Below are positions 6,247 through 11,413 of a DNA stretch of 11,413 nt, piece after piece. The position numbers and the translations under genes are program-made. The stretch comes from Stramenopiles sp. TOSAG23-6 (lineage: Eukaryota > Sar), in contig LT636262.1 of assembly GCA_900128565.1 (NCBI GenBank), forward strand, positions 1-11,413. The letters run 5' to 3'. Position 1 is the first letter of the stretch, and the number at the start of each line of letters is the position of its first letter. The notes beneath the pieces are model-generated. The model did no database searches and was not told the origin of the DNA. It saw only the letters and a list, made by a program, of their open reading frames with translations.

Positions 6247-7953
6247 TTACAGCATTTCCCATTCACTACTACCTGAAGATGAGCGTTGTTTTGTCTTTTG
6301 TAAGTGTGGAGGTAGTTTCTTTTTGATACCCGAGCTTGCTGTTCTTGCAGTTGCTTCTGCAAGGCCGACTGCCCAAGTACCAGAACCATCCCATGATCTA
6401 TCTCCTTTACAACTTGCCTCTTTCAGTTCAATTGTATCCTCGAGGAAACTCTTCGCCATCTTTGGAGTTGAATGCTCAGAATACATTTCTCTTCTTTTTT
6501 TTGCTGTAGTTACAACAGGCATTGGAAAGTTTTCTGCTACATCATTGAGAGATTTCGTTAATTCATCTAAATCCGATTTATTTCGACAATAAAACCCTAC
6601 AGCCATTGAAGGATCAAGTGCTCGCATATTCATAACTTTTGGTGTACGACAATGAAACGTTGAGAAATGTTGTCGCACTTTTTTTACAGTACGCGACTTT
6701 GTCAAATCCAAAACGTTTTGTGTTGTATGTATTTTGGAAAAATATTTCAAAAAAAAAATCGTTAGGTTGAAAATTTTTATAAAAAAAAAAAATCGAATTT
6801 GAAAAAAAATAAAACATACATGCGGATCGAGAAAAAATAAATTACTATTTTGAGAGCCAAGGAAATATAAGGAATGTCCCGGGCGTCCTCCGATAAATCC
6901 TAGACTTTGTTTTATTTGAAGTAGTCGTAATAAAGAAGTATTGTGAAAAATATTTGTTTTAGTAAAAAAAATCGTTAGGTACAAAATTTCGTATGAAAAA
7001 AATGTTTGTAAAAAATTCATGATAAAAAACGTACAAGGACAATAACCTTCATTTAATCTATTTAGGCCTAAACGGAGGGGAACTAATATTAACGCAGATG
7101 TACCCCATGCAATATCTTTATTTTCATCATATTCGCATTCTTGTGTATTAGCATCCTTCTCCTGAGATTTGGAAGCATTCTTTGATAAAGAAAGTTTTTC
7201 CAAATGATTTTTTATTAGATGAGCAGCACTGCCTCTTTTTCGACATATTTCAACTACTTCATCAGTGTATATCACAGAATCATCAGCAACATACACCCCA
7301 AGAGGACCCTGTCCACCTACACGATGTGTTAACGCACATCGTTGTATAATATGAGAGACTATTGTTGGACCATACCACTGACCAGCCCTTTTACCAAGAT
7401 GATTTCCTTCCTGTACCATTTTATGTATGGAATAAAAACAACGCTGATTAGGGGTATCATTAAACCACGTCAGTATATCATAATATTTTTGGTATTGTCT
7501 AGGATTTCCACGAATGTTACCAACACGCCAATTAGTTCCAAAAAAATGCCGTTGAAAAGCTAGGGCAAGTAGCATTTGCCCCGTACGTAACATGCAACCC
7601 CAACCAGAGTCACTAGTATAGTCTGTGGGTACTATACGAGGAAAATCACGGCGATAGGTGAGCCAAATCAGAGAAGAAAACATATCCTTAAAGTCATTAA
7701 ATTCTTCTTCACTTGTCACAGAAATAGACTTCCCAAGAAAATAAACTTCGCCGATAAACTTATCTCCTGGACCACTCTTGGTCATTCCACCACCTTTTTT
7801 CTTTCTCCAGTGCCAAACATATTCAGGTGTTAGTAATGATCTTGCTGCATTTATTTTCTCTCCTAGCGACATTTGTCCCCTATCTTCTATCCAAAAACGA
7901 ATAAATCTTAGCATGAATTCGTGAACATTGTCATTATCTAGCTTGAATATCAA
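6247..7953 (-). CDS. ATG4: ATG4 cysteine protease (peptidase C54), three exons
   Basis: Exons 7953-7035, 6935-6820 and 6726-6247 give 504 residues. ATG4 cleaves the C-terminus of ATG8/LC3 and removes lipidated ATG8 from membranes in autophagy. Visible C54 features: FIGEVYFLGK, LTYRRDFP, then DSGWGCMLRTGQMLLA with catalytic Cys120. WGTSALILVPLRLGLNRLNEGY follows, then QSLGFIGGRPGHSLYFLG and LDPH with catalytic Asp343 and His345. After splicing this reads DPH-TTQNV as in the family, followed by FHCRTPKVMNMRALDPSMAVGFYC. The C-terminus is Ser-rich and ends EWEML, a possible ATG8-interacting motif. The two introns are 99 and 93 bp and stop-free, so the unspliced frame is also open as a 568-residue read-through. 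The ATG at 7953 is the first in frame. Confidence 0.92.
   Translation of the reverse strand: MIFKLDNDNVHEFMLRFIRFWIEDRGQMSLGEKINAARSLLTPEYVWHWRKKKGGGMTKSGPGDKFIGEVYFLGKSISVTSEEEFNDFKDMFSSLIWLTYRRDFPRIVPTDYTSDSGWGCMLRTGQMLLALAFQRHFFGTNWRVGNIRGNPRQYQKYYDILTWFNDTPNQRCFYSIHKMVQEGNHLGKRAGQWYGPTIVSHIIQRCALTHRVGGQGPLGVYVADDSVIYTDEVVEICRKRGSAAHLIKNHLEKLSLSKNASKSQEKDANTQECEYDENKDIAWGTSALILVPLRLGLNRLNEGYCPCTFFIMNFLQTFFSYEILYLTIFFTKTNIFHNTSLLRLLQIKQSLGFIGGRPGHSLYFLGSQNSNLFFLDPHVCFIFFQIRFFFFIKIFNLTIFFLKYFSKIHTTQNVLDLTKSRTVKKVRQHFSTFHCRTPKVMNMRALDPSMAVGFYCRNKSDLDELTKSLNDVAENFPMPVVTTAKKRREMYSEHSTPKMAKSFLEDTIELKEASCKGDRSWDGSGTWAVGLAEATARTASSGIKKKLPPHLQKTKQRSSSGSSEWEML
6727..6819 (-). mobile_element. ATG4: Introner intron 2 of ATG4 (GT...AT)
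   Basis: A 93-bp family copy in sense orientation: GTATGTTTTATTTTTTTTC, then CAAATTCGA, a variant core CAACCTAAC, and GAAATATTTTTCCAAAATAC plus AT. The donor follows the codon of catalytic His345 directly. Removing it joins DPH to TTQNVLD, the expected ATG4 sequence. The terminal AT repeats the exon AT before the donor, and there is no AG end. Confidence 0.85.
6936..7034 (-). mobile_element. ATG4: Introner intron 1 of ATG4 (GT...TT)
   Basis: A 99-bp family copy: GTACGTTTTTTATC at the 5' end, core CATACGAAATTTTGTACC then TAACG, 3' end AAATATTTTTCACAATAC followed by TT. Splicing joins NEGYCP to SLLRLLQIKQSLGFIGG, matching the ATG4 spacing between its N..Y and QSLG blocks. CTT lies on both sides of the element. 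Confidence 0.8.
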
Positions 7954-8288
7954 CTCTAATCACACCAGAAACACTGTCATAAAAACGTTTGCAAAAATTG
8001 TTGGATGGATCTCCTGAATTTTCTCGATATTATTGGCGGATTATTGGCGTTTGATGATACGATCGATGATACCCGGTTTTTCCCGTTCCCGGTAATACCA
8101 TTGTGCTTAAATTGGTAAATTAATAACCTTTGATCAGAGGGAGAATTCTTGAGTGATCGATATTCGAAGTGCAACAATGAATACATTTATTTATAGTATA
8201 AACTAGAAGAATATTAAAGTTATTTTTCATCAAGATGTGACTGACCCAAACAATGGTAAAAAAAGCAGAAGTGGGGGAACCCCTAACC
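7954..8288. promoter_or_regulatory. Gap between GEP4 fragment stop and ATG4 start
   Basis: This 335-bp gap lies upstream of ATG4 and downstream of the GEP4 fragment. It contains the shared 20-bp motif, a short direct repeat (ATTATTGGCG twice, about 8028-8049) and a GC-rich spot, but no further gene that I can recognise. Confidence 0.5.
8058..8077 (-). promoter_or_regulatory. Shared upstream motif ACCGGGTATCATCGATCGTA (ATG4)
   Basis: Read on the minus strand this is ACCGGGTATCATCGATCGTA, about 105 bp before the ATG4 start codon. It differs from the copy before the methyltransferase gene by one or two bases and a one-base indel. Both copies have the same orientation relative to their gene, as expected for a promoter element. 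Confidence 0.45.
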
Positions 8289-8597
8289 CTATTCAGCTTC
8301 GACTGGATCGAGAAATAGATGGAGACTTTCCAACCCAACTAAGCTATTTACATCAGAATTCAACTTTCTTATTTTTTTCAGTCTCTTCTCACCACCCAGA
8401 AGACGATGCGGTGGTGCACTACCTTTCTTAAGGATGTGTTTTAATATAAAATTATTTTCGATATGTCTTACTCTTGCAGCTATTCCATTATCACCCGTTG
8501 TAGAGAGAGGTAGTACATGAACTGTTAAAAGACCGTATAAATTACCAAATACAATATCAGTCAAGAGACGATCGCCCATCATACACAATTCATGAGC
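8289..8597 (-). pseudogene. GEP4/PGP-phosphatase (HAD family) C-terminal part; 5' part not found
   Basis: About 103 codons ending in TAG. MMGDRLLTDIVFGNLYGLLT is the HAD motif III/IV region of GEP4-type phosphatidylglycerophosphatases (PF09419), which make phosphatidylglycerol for cardiolipin in mitochondria. The following VLPLSTTGDNGIAARVRHIE also fits. The N-terminal half, with the catalytic DxDxT motif and the SNSAG-type block, is absent. Just upstream on this strand is a pyrimidine-rich tract ending TTTCAG (to 8598), a good canonical 3' splice site, so this may be the last exon of a spliced gene. However, no upstream exon is visible before the next gene, and the opposite strand carries a 181-codon ORF starting at 8592. 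It could be a last exon, a broken copy, or a misjoined assembly. Confidence 0.7.
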
Positions 8598-9137
8598 CTG
8601 AAAGTCTACAAAGACAATAGTAAGGGAATAAAGGAAATAAAAACATGTGATGAATTCACATCAGAGTGGGTTTTTGGAATGAGTGAAATTATTGTAGGAT
8701 ATATCAAAAGACCAGAATACAAAGTATTAAACACTCAAAACTGGACACGAAAAAAAAATCGAAAACTAGTTGCTTGCGCCTTTAAAGAATCCTCAAAATA
8801 TCATAAGAACGTTCGAATCGTTATTGAACCGACTCATTGGATATCTAATTGGGTTTCTATACAAAATTTGTTACCTGTTGATGATATCCAATCGATTCAA
8901 TCTAAATCACGTTTTCGAAAACGAAAAATTCCAAAAATTCCTATTGATATTGTTCATTGGAGGATATCCGCCTATGAATTGGCTGGAATTATTCGAATTG
9001 CCATGAATACTCGTGGAAGGCAAATTCGATTCGAAGTAATTCAAAAACAAAATCCTGTAGTCATTCACATAATACCGCCAAAGGTTCCCTGGAAAGCTGA
9101 AAAGGGAAATCCGCCAATTCCGCCACAAAATATTTGA
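8592..9137 (+). CDS. Unrecognised basic protein, 181 residues
   Basis: An uninterrupted frame from ATG 8592 to TGA 9137, with codon choice like its neighbours (A/T at third positions, frequent CGA for Arg). The product is strongly basic (KKNRK, RFRKRKIPKIP), rich in Trp (7) and Ile, with no signal peptide or membrane segment, and ends in a Pro-rich tail. I do not recognise a family. A second ATG at 8679 could be the start instead. The first 12 bases overlap the GEP4 fragment head to head, and its Lys-rich start is the complement of the possible pyrimidine tract of that gene. Either this is a real gene or the region is mostly antisense to a long intron; its length favours a real gene. Confidence 0.5.
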   Translation: MSLKVYKDNSKGIKEIKTCDEFTSEWVFGMSEIIVGYIKRPEYKVLNTQNWTRKKNRKLVACAFKESSKYHKNVRIVIEPTHWISNWVSIQNLLPVDDIQSIQSKSRFRKRKIPKIPIDIVHWRISAYELAGIIRIAMNTRGRQIRFEVIQKQNPVVIHIIPPKVPWKAEKGNPPIPPQNI

Positions 9138-9332
9138 AAAATAAAGAAAAAAATAATTTGAAATTGATTTTAATATTTTTGTCATTTCGTAGTAGACTGT
9201 TTCCCAAACAATTGGAAAAAACTACTTGAACGTACGAATTGTAAATTATAAAAATGTGTTATCTCTTCAGTTTTGTTTCTTTGATGATACTGGATAATAC
9301 CCATTTAACATATCAATCTTATATGGCTTTTA
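9138..9332. other. Short gap between convergent genes
   Basis: Between the stop of the unrecognised protein and the stop of the caspase-like gene. It is AT-rich, with a string GAACGTACGAATTGTA (about 9229-9244) that faintly recalls the introner core; too short and diverged to call. Nothing else was recognised. Confidence 0.4.
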
Positions 9333-10871
9333 CTAGCAAAACCTTGGGTAATCTTTACAGAAGCCTGGGGTTGTTTTAATAAAACTCTTATAGACTGGGT
9401 GATCTTTAGAAGCTGGAGCTAATTTTGCACCGTTCTCTTCCAAGTATTCGATGATCTCTTCATACTTTCTTATTTTAAAAGCCATACTAAAATCAGACTT
9501 ATACTCAATCATCAAATGCGTTAAAGCCGCATCCAATGCACTCACATCATTTCCCTCAAATTTTCCAATTTCATTCACATTGACTTTGAATTTCTCAACA
9601 AGTAATTTAATAATGTCAAATCGCCTCCACATAGCGGCTACCGTTAACAGCGGTAATTCCCATCCCAGTCCCATATCATCAAAACGAGTTTTTTCAAGTG
9701 CACTTTGTCGTTTTTCAAGTGCACTTTGTTGAAGTTCTTCATAGAATTCGTGAACAGGTCGATGACGAATGTTGTAAGCCAATTGAGAGTTTACCAACAT
9801 TCGAGCTTCTTGGATTATACTCATTGCTTCATTAGAAGTCTTTGGCAGCAGTACATTAGTAATTGCTTTGTTACCTATTCTGAGAGCTGCACGTAGTATT
9901 TTCAGATGGGGTTCAGTGTATTGGTCAAGATACTCTATACCTTGTTGAGTAGCTCTGCTAGTTAGTACTTTGAAGTCGTCCGTGTGTGGTACTCTTGGAT
10001 GTGTAAATTCAAGGTCTCTGTCACCCCAGTCCATATTTACCCCAGTATCAGCTATTTCGTAGTGAAGATCCTGAAACTTTGATAAAAAGTCAATAATTGA
10101 AAGCTGTGAGTTTTCTGTATTTAGCGCTAATTTTGAGGTTAGACCCAATATATACAATGCATTAATACCTCCCATTGATGAAATTAAACCAATATTTGTA
10201 CCATATCCCTTATTCTGAAATTCCTGTAGATAATGTTTCATCCATTGACCATGACAAGATTCTGAGATTAACAGTACTGGTGTATTATGGTAAAGCTGTA
10301 TGAGTTTCTGCAGAAAAAGATGGTGATATAATGTTTTCATTACAGGTGGACTTGTTGGTGTCCACAAAGTCACACCTGAAATAATTTCTCCAGTTTCCTT
10401 GTCTTCTGCTTCTGCGCCATGTGCGTGTAAATATACAACAACAATGCTATGTACTTCATGATCTTCACTACCAAACCACGTTAATAGGTCTTTAGATTCA
10501 ATTGTAGAACCTTCTGGAAGCAATGATCTTAGGATAAATTCATTACCGCTTACTTCTGTAAACTCGTGGTTGTCGTGTAGATAAAGGCCGAGAGGAACCG
10601 GTAGAGCAGAATGTGTCGGCTCAGCTTCAGGTTCAGTGGCTTGGTGTCGAAGGGAATGTCTTGGTGAAGCAGAATGTGGCAGCTCAGGTTTAGGTTCAAG
10701 TTCAGGTTCAGTAGGAGCTGACTCGCTTGGTTGAGCAGAATGTGGCAGCTCAGGTTTAGGTTTAGGATCAGTAGAGGCTTGGTGTCGAAGGGAATCGCTT
10801 GGTGTGCTGTTCATAGCAGACACCACACACAAAGCAATTGTTAAGCATGTTAATAATAATTTTTGCATCAT
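9333..10871 (-). CDS. Secreted caspase/CHAT-like protein with ankyrin-like C-terminus, single exon
   Basis: 512 residues. Residues 1-19 form a signal peptide (LLLTCLTIALCVVSA), so the protein probably enters the secretory route. Residues 20-92 are a low-complexity Pro/Glu/Ser/His region with repeated PKPELPHSA and SLRHQA. The core about 93-310 looks like a clan CD cysteine peptidase (caspase/CHAT/legumain type). A hydrophobic strand leads to YLHAHG (His151 before Gly152), and another leads to LLISESCHGQW (Cys206), the expected His then Cys order and setting. Residues about 405-485 (LPLLTVAAMWRRFDIIKLLV, then ALDAALTHL) resemble ankyrin-type repeats. The middle holds QSALEK twice. No introner is present although neighbours have several. 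The peptidase assignment rests on motif context only. The start is the first of two adjacent ATGs. Confidence 0.6.
   Translation of the reverse strand: MMQKLLLTCLTIALCVVSAMNSTPSDSLRHQASTDPKPKPELPHSAQPSESAPTEPELEPKPELPHSASPRHSLRHQATEPEAEPTHSALPVPLGLYLHDNHEFTEVSGNEFILRSLLPEGSTIESKDLLTWFGSEDHEVHSIVVVYLHAHGAEAEDKETGEIISGVTLWTPTSPPVMKTLYHHLFLQKLIQLYHNTPVLLISESCHGQWMKHYLQEFQNKGYGTNIGLISSMGGINALYILGLTSKLALNTENSQLSIIDFLSKFQDLHYEIADTGVNMDWGDRDLEFTHPRVPHTDDFKVLTSRATQQGIEYLDQYTEPHLKILRAALRIGNKAITNVLLPKTSNEAMSIIQEARMLVNSQLAYNIRHRPVHEFYEELQQSALEKRQSALEKTRFDDMGLGWELPLLTVAAMWRRFDIIKLLVEKFKVNVNEIGKFEGNDVSALDAALTHLMIEYKSDFSMAFKIRKYEEIIEYLEENGAKLAPASKDHPVYKSFIKTTPGFCKDYPRFC
10668..10762 (-). repeat. 66-bp-period imperfect coding repeat in the caspase-like gene
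   Basis: A 29-bp string starting AGCAGAATGTGGCAGCTCAG (plus strand) occurs at 10668-10696 and 10734-10762. The 66-bp offset is 22 codons, so the frame is kept. It encodes the PKPELPHSA repeats of the low-complexity region. TTGGTGTCGAAGGGAAT is also repeated (about 10641 and 10779), coding for SLRHQ. Confidence 0.85.
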
Positions 10872-11034
10872 TACGAAAGACCTTCTTTTTGTTACTCTTT
10901 GGTTTTGTTCTTCTAATGTTCTTTTTAGGTAGGACTACGCGTAGTACGTTAACTTTGATACCGTCCGGGGGAATAACGGAAAAAAAAATTAGGTACAAAA
11001 TTTTCTACGAAACAATAATTATAAAAAATACTTT
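10872..11034. other. Gap upstream of caspase-like gene with a palindrome
   Basis: The 163-bp gap between the FLVCR-like stop and the caspase-like start, both on the minus strand. It contains the perfect 12-bp palindrome ACTACGCGTAGT at 10934-10945, a GC-rich stretch (CCGTCCGGGGG) that stands out, and an introner-like remnant. The palindrome lies about 63 bp before the caspase-like ATG and could be an operator-type site. Confidence 0.45.
10979..11031 (-). mobile_element. Introner remnant (5' half) just after the FLVCR-like stop
   Basis: On the minus strand it reads GTATTTTTTATAATTATTG, then TTTCGTAGAAAATTTTGTACC followed by TAA and a T run. This matches the first half of the introner and then fades. 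It starts four bases after the stop codon, so it would sit in the 3' UTR rather than split a coding exon. Confidence 0.6.
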
Positions 11035-11350
11035 TTAATTCTCAATTATTTGATGATATGATCCAAATCTAACAATATCAATTTCTCTTCGGAGCATAAT
11101 TTCTTGAAAGGGGATAAGTATCGCTATTGCTGGAGGTAACGTTAATAACGTGATCCAATTCATCCAATTTGTTCCTAAATTTCCAATAGGTATCGTCAAA
11201 AATAATGTTTGAACTACATTTTGAACCAATACCAAAAATAATGATGTTGTACCTCCTCCAGCAGTACCATATGTAGTCTCTATACACAACTCGTAAAATA
11301 AAGGAATAGTTCCATTCATGAAAAAGCCAATCAGAAATGATATGAAGTAC
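11035..11350 (-). CDS. FLVCR/SLC49-like major-facilitator transporter, last exon (5' part outside window)
   Basis: About 105 codons ending in TAA. GFFMNGTIPLFYELCIETTY followed by GTAGGGTTSLFLVLVQNVVQ resembles the tenth/eleventh transmembrane region of FLVCR-type transporters, where FF(M)xG...P...E...E.TYP is typical. Two or three hydrophobic segments are present. The exon begins after an introner whose left part lies beyond the window edge. FLVCR proteins carry haem or choline/ethanolamine in animals; the substrate here is unknown. It could be another MFS subfamily. Confidence 0.6.
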
Positions 11351-11413
11351 ATATATTTTGAAAAAATATTTTTTTTGTAAAATTTGTTAGGTACAAAATT
11401 TCGTATGAAAAAA
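11351..11413 (-). mobile_element. Introner intron before the last FLVCR-like exon (cut by window edge)
   Basis: On the minus strand: CATACGAAATTTTGTACC, TAACAAATTTT, then AATATTTTTTCAAAATATAT, directly before the exon starting G-TAC-TTC. The 3' end is ATAT instead of the usual ACAT, again without AG. The donor side is outside the window. Confidence 0.75.

Noticed and set aside
8237-8431. Plus-strand ORF of 64 codons opposite the GEP4 fragment
   Set aside because: It is antisense to the well-matched GEP4 coding sequence and shows no family features.
8907-9185. Minus-strand ORF of 92 codons
   Set aside because: A shadow of the longer plus-strand 181-codon frame, with no recognisable motif and no link to GEP4.
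10768-10998. Minus-strand 76-codon ORF across the caspase-like start
   Set aside because: It overlaps the signal-peptide region in another frame and has no features of its own.
1-11413. tRNA, rRNA or riboswitch genes
   Set aside because: No cloverleaf, rRNA core sequence or riboswitch motif was seen in the gaps; reading by eye could miss a diverged one.

Overview
This window looks like gene-dense nuclear DNA of an AT-rich protist. Evidence: eukaryote-only or mainly eukaryotic genes (ATG4, an SLC35-type transporter, a METTL7-type methyltransferase, a GEP4-type phosphatase fragment, an FLVCR-type transporter), spliced reading frames, short intergenic gaps, TTAGGG-type telomere-like scraps, and standard stop codons. 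A two-domain UxaA-type dehydratase argues against an animal. Short repetitive introns (introners) with non-AG ends recall reports from the parasitic dinoflagellate Amoebophrya and the larvacean Fritillaria. A syndinian-like alveolate is therefore one possibility, but the organism is not proven from this window.

Layout. 1-3450 (+): a large two-domain UxaA protein in at least seven exons, running off the left edge. 3646-4656 (-): a drug/metabolite-type nucleotide-sugar transporter. 4992-6041 (+): a METTL7-like methyltransferase in two exons. 6247-7953 (-): ATG4 autophagy protease in three exons. 8289-8597 (-): the C-terminal part of a GEP4/PGP phosphatase with no visible 5' part. 8592-9137 (+): an unrecognised basic protein. 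9333-10871 (-): a secreted caspase/CHAT-like protein with an ankyrin-like tail, intronless. 11035-11350 (-): the last exon of an FLVCR-like transporter, running off the right edge.

The main discovery is a family of about 90-100 bp elements that sit in the sense orientation inside four of the genes and behave as introns. They share a 5' end (GTAT plus T-rich, then CAAATTCGAA), a core (TTTCGTACGAAA, then TTTTGTACCTAAC) and a 3' end (GAAATATTTTTCCAAAATAC). The two ends form short inverted repeats. Protein homology across the joins fixes the splice boundaries closely. They begin with GT but do not end in AG: the last bases (AT, TT, GAAC or GT) repeat the exon bases just before the donor, as if the 3' splice site were a target-site duplication. 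One older-looking copy in the methyltransferase gene is GT-AG.

The genes do not form one pathway; they read as ordinary neighbours. Smaller signals are a promoter-proximal 20-bp motif shared by the methyltransferase and ATG4 genes, a 43-bp tandem repeat built from the transporter gene's 3' end, and a telomere-like patch between the methyltransferase and ATG4 genes.
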